Of a DNA stretch of 64,000 bases, positions 1-7,419 are shown piece by piece. The stretch is from positions 1-64,000 of the forward strand of contig CAZZAO010000006.1 in the NCBI GenBank assembly GCA_964652205.1, read 5' to 3'. The stretch's first letter is position 1. Each line of letters begins with the position of its first letter. The notes under the pieces are model-generated. The model searched no databases. It saw only the letters and a list, made by a program, of their open reading frames with translations, and was not told the origin of the DNA. Made by a program: the position numbers and the translations under genes. Source of the DNA: ZC4RG36 sp964652205. Lineage in GTDB: Bacteria; Chloroflexota; Anaerolineae; Aggregatilineales; Phototrophicaceae.

Positions 1-23
1 GTCACCCGTCGGTAGCTCTACTT

Positions 24-29
24 TATAAT
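24..29 (+). promoter_or_regulatory. Possible -10 box before the epimerase gene
   Basis: A perfect TATAAT lies 66 bases before the ATG at 95. No good -35 box can be judged because the window begins here. Confidence 0.35.
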
Positions 30-35
30 TTCTTG

Positions 36-77
36 ACTCATTACTCATCACTCCTCACTCATCGCTCATTACTCACT
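36..77. repeat. Degenerate heptamer tandem array (6 units)
   Basis: Six back-to-back 7-base units related to ACTCATC run from 36 to 77 with one or two changes each. They fill the leader of the epimerase gene. Similar heptamer arrays with other unit sequences occur at 9241, 9483, 46911 and 47016, so this looks like a genome-wide class of short tandem repeat. Confidence 0.7.
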
Positions 78-94
78 TCTCCTCTGGAGTTTAC

Positions 95-502
95 ATGCCC
101 CCGATTCGCATCAATCATATCGCCATCGTCGTCGAGGACGTGCCGACTGCGCTCAGGTTCTGGCAGCAGGCGCTTGGCCTGCCGCTCAACCACACCGAGC
201 GCAACGAGGACGAAGCCGTTGAGATCGCTTTCCTGCCGCTCGGCGAGGGCGAGATCGAGCTGATCGCGCCGATCACCGAGGGCAGCGGCGTCGCCAAATA
301 TCTGGCGAAAAAAGGCGCAGGGCTGCATCACCTGTGCATCGAGGTCGATGACATCGAGGCCAGCGCAGCACAGATCGCTGCGTCCGGCGCGGAGCTGATT
401 AACGACACGCCCAAAACCCGCCCCGACGGCACGCGCTACTTGTTCGTCCACCCCAGGAGTACCGGCGGCGTGCTGCTCGAACTGTACGAACTGCCGCGCT
501 AA
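95..502 (+). CDS. mce: Methylmalonyl-CoA epimerase (VOC family)
   Basis: This 135-residue protein belongs to the vicinal oxygen chelate superfamily and most resembles methylmalonyl-CoA epimerase, which interconverts (2R)- and (2S)-methylmalonyl-CoA in propionate and odd-chain or branched amino acid catabolism. The paired beta-alpha-beta-beta-beta modules are visible, with the expected metal ligands His8 (INHIAI), Glu55 (IELIAP), His79 (GLHHLCIEVDD) and Glu129 (LLELYE). Length matches the family. The ATG follows a CTGGAG ribosome site. The mutase genes that usually accompany it are not in the window, so a related glyoxalase-type function cannot be fully excluded. Confidence 0.85.
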   Translation: MPPIRINHIAIVVEDVPTALRFWQQALGLPLNHTERNEDEAVEIAFLPLGEGEIELIAPITEGSGVAKYLAKKGAGLHHLCIEVDDIEASAAQIAASGAELINDTPKTRPDGTRYLFVHPRSTGGVLLELYELPR

Positions 503-966
503 AACTCGAAGCGCATCTCGTTGGTGTTCACAAAGCCGAGGTCATCGTAAATCGGTCGGCCAAAATGGCTGGCATGAAGCGACACCGCCTGAAAGCCCTG
601 CTCACGGCAGTAAGTCAGCAGCGTCCGCATCAGCCGGGTTGCCAGCCCGTGGCCGCGATAGGCTGGCTCGGTGTAGACATTGAGCACGTAAGCGCGGCGA
701 TCCGATGGATCGAGCGGGCCGGGCGGCCATTCCATCACCCACAGGCCGACACCTGCCGCGACGACGCCGTCAATTTCCGCAAACCAGGCAAGATAATTTC
801 CGGCGGCGAGGTGCGCTCGCAGCCAGGGTTCAACCCCGGCGTCCATCGCGTCGAGAGTCTTCGCCGTCCCGGTGCGCATATCCTCGAACATCGCCCGCCG
901 CTGGTGGACGATCAGGCTCAGGTCATCGAGGGTTTCCCGACGAATCACAATAGGAATCTCCGCCAC
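499..966 (-). CDS. GNAT-family N-acetyltransferase
   Basis: A 155-residue acetyltransferase of the GNAT fold; the substrate is unknown. It starts IPIVIRRETLDDL, carries the acetyl-CoA binding motif A as LNVYTEPAYRGHGLATRLM, and ends with the usual motif B region (AVSLHASHFGRPIYDDLGF). I place the start at the GTG at 966, which has AGAGGA about ten bases upstream; a longer reading frame to 1101 adds a basic, non-conserved leader that overlaps the terminator of the next gene. It converges on the epimerase gene, and the two overlap by four bases. Confidence 0.8.
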   Translation of the reverse strand: MAEIPIVIRRETLDDLSLIVHQRRAMFEDMRTGTAKTLDAMDAGVEPWLRAHLAAGNYLAWFAEIDGVVAAGVGLWVMEWPPGPLDPSDRRAYVLNVYTEPAYRGHGLATRLMRTLLTYCREQGFQAVSLHASHFGRPIYDDLGFVNTNEMRFEF

Positions 967-1058
967 TGGCTCATTTCCTCTCAGGCTGGCTTTAACAAAG
1001 ATGATCGTATGTGGGGCTGATCGGGTTGACAAGCAGACCAATCGACGTGGCTCCGAAT

Positions 1059-1085
1059 CAAAAACGCCCGCGCGATGCGGGCGTT
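1059..1085 (-). terminator. Rho-independent terminator of the secreted-protein gene
   Basis: A perfect 9-bp stem (1063-1071 with 1077-1085, AACGCCCGC arm) with a 5-base loop is followed on the minus strand by a run of T. It sits 23 bases after the stop of the gene at 1108-1839. Confidence 0.85.
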
Positions 1086-1107
1086 CAGGCTTCAATGCCA
1101 ACCGGCG

Positions 1108-1839
1108 CTAGGCTGACAGGTGATAGAGCGCTTCGGGATGATCGGGCGACCAGACGACAATGTAGTTCGCGCCATTGCCGGTCACGTTGACCTGAATCTC
1201 GCCGGTCGTCAGCCGGGAGACGAGAATATGCAGCCCATTCACGGTCGTGTCCGACAGGACGATAGGGGTATCCGTCGGCACGCCGACCGCGTCGATGGCG
1301 CTCCACGGCAGGTTGACCCCCTGCGTCCCGTTTCCAGTCGCCGGGTCAATGGCCCAGATCGAAACGGTTTTCTGCGCGTCCTGATAGATAGCGACCGGAG
1401 CGGCGACGTCGAGATCAGCCTGCCGATTAATGCGCCCATCGAGCAGGTTGTCCGCAATCGGCCCGGCCTCACCGGACGAAGAATCGGCCTTACATTTCTT
1501 GACGTCTAAAAAGTAAGCCTGGTAGTCCCACGTCCCATCGATATTTGTCGAACCCCAGACGTAGTACTCCAGAAGCGTGCCTTCCGGCTGTTGATCGAAA
1601 GTCGCATGAAACGAGAAATGACCGGAGCTATTCGGCTGCACATCGTAGTAGAGAGTGCCCCCACCGCTGTCGATGTAGACCGCCACCGCAACATAAGGCG
1701 CATCGGTTGTCCCCGCGCCGGAAAATGAAGAACACAGCATTGACACAGAGTTGAGGCTTGTGTCAGCCAGCGCCGGAACTACCGAACTGAACAGGAGGCC
1801 GATAACAACGACGCTGACCAGAAGTTTCAGCGATCTCAT
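1108..1839 (-). CDS. Secreted protein of unknown function
   Basis: A 243-residue exported protein. The N-terminus MRSLKLLVSVVVIGLLF followed by VVPALA is a clear Sec signal peptide with cleavage near ALA-DT. The mature part looks all-beta: a first domain (about 26-125) with GGGTLYYDV and EYYVWGS, two cysteines (CSSF and KKCKAD) that could form a disulfide, then a second domain ending in NYIVVWSPDHPEALYHL. I recognise no family. The start at 1839 is chosen because AAAGGA lies six bases upstream; an upstream ATG at 1869 would spoil the signal peptide. It is transcribed alone, from a promoter near 1884, and has its own terminator. Confidence 0.7.
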   Translation of the reverse strand: MRSLKLLVSVVVIGLLFSSVVPALADTSLNSVSMLCSSFSGAGTTDAPYVAVAVYIDSGGGTLYYDVQPNSSGHFSFHATFDQQPEGTLLEYYVWGSTNIDGTWDYQAYFLDVKKCKADSSSGEAGPIADNLLDGRINRQADLDVAAPVAIYQDAQKTVSIWAIDPATGNGTQGVNLPWSAIDAVGVPTDTPIVLSDTTVNGLHILVSRLTTGEIQVNVTGNGANYIVVWSPDHPEALYHLSA

Positions 1840-1883
1840 TTGATGTCCTTTACGCCCGGAGTTAAACAAGCCTATTGACCATA

Positions 1884-1889
1884 ATTATA
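1884..1889 (-). promoter_or_regulatory. -10 box for the secreted-protein gene
   Basis: TATAAT on the minus strand, 45 bases before the start at 1839, in an AT-rich stretch that stands out from the surrounding DNA. The -35 region is weak and overlaps the inverted repeat at 1896-1919. Confidence 0.5.
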
Positions 1890-1895
1890 ATCTAT

Positions 1896-1919
1896 AGTCA
1901 GATTAAATATCATCTGACT
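1896..1919. promoter_or_regulatory. Operator-like inverted repeat
   Basis: AGTCAGAT at 1896-1903 and its exact reverse complement at 1912-1919 are separated by eight bases. The site overlaps the -35 position of the minus-strand promoter at 1884, which is where a repressor or activator dimer would be expected. No regulator gene is adjacent. Confidence 0.4.
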
Positions 1920-1984
1920 TAACCGAATCAAAAGGAACGCGCAGGATCATTCGCGGGCGCATGGTGAGCGTGAGCAGCAAAAGC

Positions 1985-1990
1985 TATAAT
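1985..1990 (+). promoter_or_regulatory. -10 box for the LutA-like gene
   Basis: A TATAAT lies 34 bases before the ATG at 2025. The same GCTATAAT wording recurs before the genes at 7420 and 34477, which suggests it is the housekeeping -10 element here. Confidence 0.5.
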
Positions 1991-2024
1991 CACGGCTCAT
2001 GGGTTCAGATTCAGGAAAAACAGC

Positions 2025-2816
2025 ATGTCGAATGAGTCACGTCCGTCTCCTCGTTACAAGCCGGTTTCACTGTTCGTCACCTGCATCGTCGATGCGGTCT
2101 ATCCGCAGACCGGCGTCTCGGTCGTCGAGATTCTCGATCATCTCGGCGTCGAAGTCCGCTTCCCGATGAACCAGACCTGCTGCGGCCAGCCCGCTTATAA
2201 TGCCGGTTTTCAGGCCGACGCCCGCACAGTCGCGCGCCAGTTCCTGACCGCCTTCGCTGATGCTGAAGTGATCGTCACGCCATCGGGAAGCTGCGCCTCG
2301 ATGGTGCGCCATTACTACCCTGACCTGTTCAAGGACGACCCGGAATGGTACGACCGCGCCACCTGGGCCGCCGACCGCATCTGGGAATTCACCGAGTATC
2401 TGGTCGATGGGCTGGGGATCACCGACATCGGCGCGGCGCTGCCACCGACGAAGATCGCTCTCCATCATGCCTGCCACGGCTACCGCCTGCTCAACCTCAA
2501 GGGACAGGCGCGCGCGCTGGCGGAAAAGGTCGAGGGCGTCACCGTGACTGAGCTATCGGGCGCGAGCCAGTGCTGCGGCTTCGGCGGTTTATTTGCGATC
2601 AAGATGCCGGAGATCAGTAACGCCATTCTGGAAGAGAAGGTCGATGATATCGGGCAGAATGATGCTGAAGTCATCGTCACCGGGGACGCAGGCTGCCTGA
2701 CGCAGATCAACGGCGGCCTGAGCCGCAGCGGCCAGACCCGGCGCGTCGTCCACATCGCCGATCTGCTGGCTGAGGGTCTGCATTCAGCGAGCGAGGCACA
2801 TCCGGCGACCGATTAA
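2025..2816 (+). CDS. lutA: LutA/YkgE-like (Fe-S)-binding protein
   Basis: A 263-residue protein with the two CCG cysteine-rich domains of the LutA/YkgE/GlpC group, which in LutABC takes part in L-lactate oxidation to pyruvate. Visible motifs are NQTCCGQP near residue 47, SGSCASM, then HHACHGYR and SQCCGFGG in the second half, the usual ligands for an iron-sulfur cluster. AGGAAA lies eight bases before the ATG. The partners LutB and LutC are not adjacent: the next gene is a Uma2-type nuclease. So either the other subunits are elsewhere or this protein serves another dehydrogenase. Confidence 0.8.
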   Translation: MSNESRPSPRYKPVSLFVTCIVDAVYPQTGVSVVEILDHLGVEVRFPMNQTCCGQPAYNAGFQADARTVARQFLTAFADAEVIVTPSGSCASMVRHYYPDLFKDDPEWYDRATWAADRIWEFTEYLVDGLGITDIGAALPPTKIALHHACHGYRLLNLKGQARALAEKVEGVTVTELSGASQCCGFGGLFAIKMPEISNAILEEKVDDIGQNDAEVIVTGDAGCLTQINGGLSRSGQTRRVVHIADLLAEGLHSASEAHPATD

Positions 2817-2835
2817 CCGATAGAGAGTCAGGCTC

Positions 2836-3383
2836 ATGGCTGTTTATGAAAAGGTGATGACTCAAGCTGAGTTCGCCGAGTACGTCCGGCGAACTGAAAA
2901 CGAAGACCAGCTTTACAAGTTGATTCACGGATATGCCATTGAGGTATTCCTGCGCGCGCCCTATTATTCCGCAGTCGGCAATCGGCTCTCAGGAGAAGTC
3001 TATCGGTTTTGCCGCGATCATCATATTCAGGCTTATCTCAGCGGCTCGGATGGCGCATATCAACTTGGCGACGACGTCGTCGCTCCTGACTTCGCCTTTA
3101 AACGCGCAAAGATGAGCGATGAAATCTGGGACCCAATTCCACCGGAATGGGCCGTGGAGATCATAGCGCCAACTGACAGAGCCTTTGCGGTACGCGGAAA
3201 CGCGACATCTACCGCGATGCCGGGATACTGCTGTGGGAAATCTACCCCAAATTACACATTGTTGACGTCTACGCGCCGGGGCAGGTGGTGAAAACGGTCG
3301 GTCTCGGCGGCATCCTCGACGGCGGGGACGTTCTGCCGGGATTTATGCTTGCCGTTAAAGACCTGTTTCCAGACGGGGGATGA
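2836..3383 (+). pseudogene. Uma2-family (DUF820) endonuclease, frameshifted
   Basis: Uma2 proteins have a PD-(D/E)XK restriction-endonuclease-like fold and are common in many copies in Chloroflexota and Cyanobacteria; their targets are unknown. The first frame reads MAVYEKVMTQAEF to WAVEIIAPTDRAFAV, including VVAPDFAF with the conserved Asp. The expected continuation RKRDIYRDAGILLWEIYPKL and the end VLPGFMLAVKDLFPDGG are in another frame, beginning near 3193. Restoring one base in CGCGG at about 3193-3197 joins them exactly into a ~182-residue protein. The uninterrupted frame alone would end at 3291 with a nonsense tail. This is either a real pseudogene or a sequence error. Confidence 0.75.
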
Positions 3384-3384
3384 A

Positions 3385-3768
3385 CTAGCGCGGAAAGGCC
3401 ATCGCCGCGCTATCGAGCATTCGCAGCGCAAAGCCGCGCGCTTCGGTCAGCGTGACAAAAGTATAGGTCTTGCCCGGCGCGCCTCGCATGACGACCGTGC
3501 GCGCCGCCTCGACGGCCAGAATCGACGACACCGCCACGGCAATCACGCGGACGTTGAGCGTGTGCGACGCCTCAGCGAAGATGTTGCGCGCCTCGGGGTG
3601 GACGAAGCCAATATCCATCGCGTCGACCAGCGCGACAATCGGCGACGGACAGGATTCGGCGGCCTGACGAAGCCCGGTCGCCCATTCACGGGCATCGTCG
3701 GCGAGAATATCGCCAACCTCTCTGGCGTAGAAAACGCCGTTCTCGAAGCGCATCCGGGTGACAGGCAT
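3385..3768 (-). CDS. Small STAS-like hypothetical protein
   Basis: A 127-residue soluble protein with no recognised family. It alternates strands and helices: strand MRFENGVFY, helix DAREWATGLRQAAE, strand PIVALVDAMDI, helix, strand VRVIAVAVSS, strand TYTFVTLTEARGFAL. This order resembles the SpoIIAA/STAS fold and is shared by the protein at 9643-10059, with which it has no strong identity. Its start codon overlaps no other gene and the ribosome site is poor, so the start is uncertain. It lies convergent with the Uma2 remnant. Confidence 0.6.
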   Translation of the reverse strand: MPVTRMRFENGVFYAREVGDILADDAREWATGLRQAAESCPSPIVALVDAMDIGFVHPEARNIFAEASHTLNVRVIAVAVSSILAVEAARTVVMRGAPGKTYTFVTLTEARGFALRMLDSAAMAFPR

Positions 3769-3914
3769 AGCGGGAGTGACCTGCGGTGATAAATCGGTTA
3801 ACTAGAGTATAAGCTTGCTAGCCTGCCAGACCCCCTAAAGACAATGTACATATTTCCATACAAAAATCACGGCGGGCCTGAGACACGCCGTGATTCGCCT
3901 CAAAGCCGCCTCGA

Positions 3915-4325
3915 TTAGCCGCGCGCGGTGACGTGCATCGGCCTGATCTTGAAGAGGACACGGGTCTGATTCTTGCGCGACTCAGCCTCGCCGCCCGTGT
4001 AGTAGCTGTGCTTATCGTAGCGCCATGAAAGCCGGTCGATATGCTCGACTGCGCCTGCTTCGGTCGAGTCAGCGATATCGCCGCGCACTTCCAGCCAGCG
4101 GTAGGGGTTTTTCGGGTCGATTGCCAGAACGGATACCCACGGGCGGGCTTCCATATTTTTAGCTTTGACCCGACCGCGCGCGGTATTGACCAGCACGTAC
4201 TCACCATCCCAATCGATCCAGATCGGCGTCGTCTGCGGCTTACCGCTCGGCATGAGCGTTGTCAGCGCGACGAATGTCTCGCCAGTCAGCAGATCAACAT
4301 GAGACTGAGGAATTTCGGCAGACAT
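3915..4325 (-). CDS. PPOX-class flavin/F420-dependent oxidoreductase
   Basis: A 136-residue split beta-barrel protein of the pyridoxamine 5'-phosphate oxidase-like superfamily. The N-terminal FVALTTLMPSGKPQTTPIWIDWDGEYVLVNT is the typical first barrel hairpin, then ARGRVKAKNMEARPWVSVLAID and RWLEVRGDI follow as in F420-dependent members. These usually bind FMN or F420 as homodimers and reduce small molecules. A strong AGGAG lies six bases before the ATG. Cofactor choice cannot be fixed from the sequence alone. It is downstream of the CitE-like gene on the same strand. Confidence 0.8.
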   Translation of the reverse strand: MSAEIPQSHVDLLTGETFVALTTLMPSGKPQTTPIWIDWDGEYVLVNTARGRVKAKNMEARPWVSVLAIDPKNPYRWLEVRGDIADSTEAGAVEHIDRLSWRYDKHSYYTGGEAESRKNQTRVLFKIRPMHVTARG

Positions 4326-4378
4326 CTTTTTCTCCTGACCTTAGAGCCTGACCACTCAACAAGGCGCAGTTGAGCCGG

Positions 4379-5245
4379 TTAAAGTAAGCCTGCGGCGCGG
4401 GCGCGCGCCAGCACGGTTTCAGCGCGGCGGAACATCGGCGCATCGACCATCGCGCCCTCGAAGACGAACGCGCCCGCCGCGTCATGCGTCCGGCGCGCGT
4501 CTAATAGACGCTGCGCCCGGTCAATTTCTTCCCCGGTCGGCGTAAAAACCTGCTGAATCGGCCCCACCTGACGCGGATGGATAGCGAAGCGTCCGCTGAA
4601 GCCGAGGCCGCGTGACTGCTCGGTATCGGCGCGCAGGCCATCTTCGTCGTCGTAGCGCGGGTAAACGGTGTCGATGACCTGAAGCCGATAAGCGGCGGCG
4701 TGCGCGACCAGCGCAGTACGGACGTAGAATAACTCGCGGCCTTCCACGCTGCGCTGCGCGCCAATGTCCGAGGCGAAGTCTTCCCCGCCGAGCGCCAGCC
4801 CGACCAGGCGCGGGCTGCTGGCCGCGATTTCGGCCAGATTGAGCAGGCCGCGCGCGCTTTCAATCATGGCAATCAGGCCGATGCCGCCCGCGCCTTCGGC
4901 CTCAGATAGCCGCGCATCAACCGCCCGGACAGCCTCAGCGCTCTCAACTTTCGGCAGCACGTAAGTGTCCGGTCGCGCTGCGAGCGTGGCCGCAAGATCG
5001 TCAGCGGCAAACGGGCCGTCCGAGGGATTCAGGCGCACCAGCCGCTCGCTGCGCCCGAAGTCGATCTCGCGCAGCGCAGCGGCAGCGCTGGCGCGGGCAG
5101 CCTCTTTGCGCCCCGGCACAACGGCGTCTTCGAGGTCGATAATGACGCCGTCAACGCCGAGGCGCGCGCCTTTCTCAATTTTGTGCCGGTCGTCGCCGGG
5201 CATAAACAGGAGCGCGCGGCGCACGCGCGCAGTCGTCTCAGTCAT
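4379..5245 (-). CDS. HpcH/HpaI aldolase - citrate lyase beta subunit (CitE-like)
   Basis: A 288-residue (beta/alpha)8 enzyme of the CitE group, which cleaves or forms acyl-CoA thioesters such as malyl-CoA, citramalyl-CoA or beta-methylmalyl-CoA with a divalent metal. Seen are RALLFMPGDD at the start, the GVIIDLEDAV strand (catalytic acidic pair), LVRLN, LPKVESAEAV with the conserved Lys-Val-Glu, IAMIESARGL, and LALGGEDFASDIGA with the metal-binding Glu-Asp. The ATG overlaps the stop of the upstream alpha-glucosidase gene by ATGA, so the two are translationally coupled although their reactions are unrelated. Confidence 0.85.
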   Translation of the reverse strand: MTETTARVRRALLFMPGDDRHKIEKGARLGVDGVIIDLEDAVVPGRKEAARASAAAALREIDFGRSERLVRLNPSDGPFAADDLAATLAARPDTYVLPKVESAEAVRAVDARLSEAEGAGGIGLIAMIESARGLLNLAEIAASSPRLVGLALGGEDFASDIGAQRSVEGRELFYVRTALVAHAAAYRLQVIDTVYPRYDDEDGLRADTEQSRGLGFSGRFAIHPRQVGPIQQVFTPTGEEIDRAQRLLDARRTHDAAGAFVFEGAMVDAPMFRRAETVLARARAAGLL

Positions 5246-6855
5246 AACTCGATGATGATCCCTTCGTAGGCGCGCAGGCTGACCTGCGCCAGAGCGGCAG
5301 CTTCTTCACGGTCGAGGCGCGTCGATAAGATCAGCCGCCCGGTCGAGGCTCCGGCGGCGCTGGCAAGGTCAAGGCGACAATCCGCGCCGGAGAAGTTGAG
5401 CGCGATCAGGCGGCGCTGCGCGTCACGCTCGCGCAGGTAAACGAAGCAGTCGTCACGCTCAACGTCGAACGAGCAATAGCTGCCGAGAGTCAGCGCTGCC
5501 GTGATGCGCCGGTAGCCGAGCAGCCGATGATAGAGCATCAAAATCGAAGTCGGGTCGTCGATTTCAAGCTCGACGTTGCGCGTCTGATAGTCATCGGCCA
5601 GCGGCAGCCACGGCTCGGCTTCGGAGAAACCGGCATACGGTCCGGCGTTCCACTGGAGCGGCGTCCGCGCCACATCGCGGGTATAGCCGGGGATGTTGAT
5701 GCCCTGCGGGTCTTTGACCAGCGCTTGCGGAATCTCGACGTTATGCATCCCGATCTCATCGCCGTTGTAGATGAACGGCGTCCCACGCAGAGTCAGCAGC
5801 AGCATGGCGGCAACGCGCGCCTGCGCCTCGCCGCCGACGCGGCTGGCAAGCCGGTGCTGATCGTGGTTGCCGAGGACGTAATTCGGCCAGCCGAAGGGCG
5901 GAATCATCGCGTCATACAGATCGACGAAGGCGCGAACGGCGCTCGCCTGCCACGGCGTCAGAATCAGGCCGAAGTTGAACGGCAGGTCGATTTCATGCTG
6001 CTCGCGCTCACCATAGAAGGGGATCATCGGCGTCGGGTCGGCGTAATACTGAATCTCGCCAATGCTGACGCGCTGATCGTAGGCTTTGACGACGCCCTGA
6101 AACTCGCGGATCAGCTCATGGATACCGGGCGCAGCCTCGCTGTGCAGGCGCAGATAAGCGTTCGTCGGGTTATCACGCCCCTGAACATAATTCGGGTTGG
6201 GCGGGTTGTCCCGAAGCTGCGGGTCTTTCAACAGCCGGTCAATGACGTCGAAGCGGAATCCGTCGATCCCTCGGTCGAGCCAGAAACGCAGCGCGTCGAA
6301 CACAGCCTGCCTGACGGCTGGATGACGGTAGTTGAGGTCGGGCTGTTCCGGCAGGAAGTTGTGCATGTAATACTGGCCGGTCTTGTCGTCGAACGTCCAT
6401 GCCCGCCCGCCGAAATAAGCCAGCCAGTTATTCGGCGGCTCGCTGTCAGGCTTCGCATCAGCCCACAGATACCAGTCACGTTTGGCGCTGTCCCGCGCCG
6501 AGCGCGATTCGACGAACCACGGATGCTCGTCCGAGGTGTGATTCGGCACAAAGTCCATGACAACCTTGATGCCGCGCTCATGCGCCGCGTGAACCAGCGC
6601 GTCGAAGTCGTCCATCGTGCCAAAAAGCGGATCGACGCCGGTATAGTCGGCCACATCGTAGCCAAAATCGGCCATCGGCGAGGGATAGATCGGCGAGAGC
6701 CAGAGGGCGTCAATGCCGAGCCACGCCAGATAGCCGAGTCGGCTGGCGATCCCGGCCAGATCGCCGACGCCGTCGCCGTTCGTGTCCATGAAGCTGCGCG
6801 GGTAAATCTGATAAATGACGCCGGTTTTCCACCACGGCGCGCTGAAATCCGCCAT
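5242..6855 (-). CDS. GH13 alpha-glucosidase (oligo-1,6-glucosidase type)
   Basis: A 537-residue cytoplasmic alpha-amylase-family enzyme without signal peptide, typical in length for alpha-glucosidases acting on maltose, isomaltose or trehalose-like sugars. The conserved regions are all present: DFVPNHTSDEH, the nucleophile Asp203 in GFRFDVID, the acid/base Glu267 in SIGEIQYY and the transition-state Asp332 in GNHDQHR. A C-terminal beta domain follows (VYLRERDAQRRLIALNFSG). It is the first gene of a coupled pair with the CitE-like gene. Which subfamily substrate it prefers cannot be told by eye. Confidence 0.9.
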   Translation of the reverse strand: MADFSAPWWKTGVIYQIYPRSFMDTNGDGVGDLAGIASRLGYLAWLGIDALWLSPIYPSPMADFGYDVADYTGVDPLFGTMDDFDALVHAAHERGIKVVMDFVPNHTSDEHPWFVESRSARDSAKRDWYLWADAKPDSEPPNNWLAYFGGRAWTFDDKTGQYYMHNFLPEQPDLNYRHPAVRQAVFDALRFWLDRGIDGFRFDVIDRLLKDPQLRDNPPNPNYVQGRDNPTNAYLRLHSEAAPGIHELIREFQGVVKAYDQRVSIGEIQYYADPTPMIPFYGEREQHEIDLPFNFGLILTPWQASAVRAFVDLYDAMIPPFGWPNYVLGNHDQHRLASRVGGEAQARVAAMLLLTLRGTPFIYNGDEIGMHNVEIPQALVKDPQGINIPGYTRDVARTPLQWNAGPYAGFSEAEPWLPLADDYQTRNVELEIDDPTSILMLYHRLLGYRRITAALTLGSYCSFDVERDDCFVYLRERDAQRRLIALNFSGADCRLDLASAAGASTGRLILSTRLDREEAAALAQVSLRAYEGIIIEL

Positions 6856-6874
6856 CTTTATCCTTTTGTCATTG

Positions 6875-6910
6875 CCCTCACCCCTGGCCCCCCACTGGGA
6901 GAGGGGGAAG
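6875..6910. repeat. GC-rich palindromic repeat (CCCTCACCCC type), copy 1
   Basis: A CCCTCACCCC start followed by a CTC/GAG-rich inverted repeat ending GGGAGAGGGGG. It lies just upstream of the GH13 gene. Related copies are at 14817, 32506, 41056, 41350, 48517 and 48625. Confidence 0.7.
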
Positions 6911-6962
6911 CAGATGTGATTTGTGGGAACCAGGGTTCAACGAAGAGTTGTTTAAATACCTT

Positions 6963-7310
6963 TTAAGGCAGTTCGTCCGGGCGGTGATTGACCAGCAGCC
7001 GATTCAGGATCAGATAAATATCGCCGAGCGTGGACAGGCCGCCGATGCCCATGACGAAGATCACTGCGAGCGCCAGCGCCGCCTGACCGAGCGTGGCCGC
7101 GCGCAGCAGGCCGAGCGCGCCGAGCGCCGCCCCGCCCCAGAACACCAGCGCGGGCAGCCCGGCGACAAAGACGAACTGGCCGTCGCTCAGGTCGGGCGGC
7201 AGATCGACATGCGTCTGCGTCAGATGCCGCGCCCGCCGACCGATCAGCAGCAGCGCCAGCGCGTGCAGTCCCTCGTGCGGCCAGCCATAAAGCCGGATGA
7301 GCAAGCGCAC
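6963..7310 (-). CDS. Small integral membrane protein with HEGLH motif (DUF3267-like)
   Basis: A 115-residue hydrophobic protein. The N-terminal segment WPHEGLHALALLLIGRRA carries an HExxH zinc-protease signature inside a helix, as in the DUF3267 group of membrane metalloprotease-like proteins, but it is shorter than usual. Two further membrane segments follow (FVAGLPALVFWGGAALGALGL and ALAVIFVMGIGGLSTLGDIYL), and Asp in the last one could be the third ligand. The start is a GTG at 7310 with GAGGT five bases upstream. It is divergent from the PepF gene. Enzymatic activity is inference. Confidence 0.6.
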   Translation of the reverse strand: MRLLIRLYGWPHEGLHALALLLIGRRARHLTQTHVDLPPDLSDGQFVFVAGLPALVFWGGAALGALGLLRAATLGQAALALAVIFVMGIGGLSTLGDIYLILNRLLVNHRPDELP

Positions 7311-7361
7311 AGTTTACCTCATCGTCCGCAGCAGGCCATTTAATTTTTTTACAATGGCCGC

Positions 7362-7367
7362 TATAAT
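7362..7367 (+). promoter_or_regulatory. -10 box for pepF
   Basis: TATAAT 52 bases before the ATG at 7420, within an AT-rich patch (a run of seven T at 7344-7350). The -35 is poor. Confidence 0.5.
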
Positions 7368-7419
7368 CGGTGACAATCATCTACTCACGTCCACCCTTTA
7401 GCAGAGGATAGTGTACCTT

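Noticed and set aside
5527..6966. A 479-codon plus-strand frame opposite the GH13 gene
   Set aside because: The GH13 catalytic motifs are on the minus strand; the plus frame has no recognisable protein features.
6952..7380. A 142-codon minus-strand frame overlapping the HEGLH protein
   Set aside because: Ala/Arg-rich shadow in another frame of the same strand; the 6963-7310 frame has membrane helices and a fitting start.
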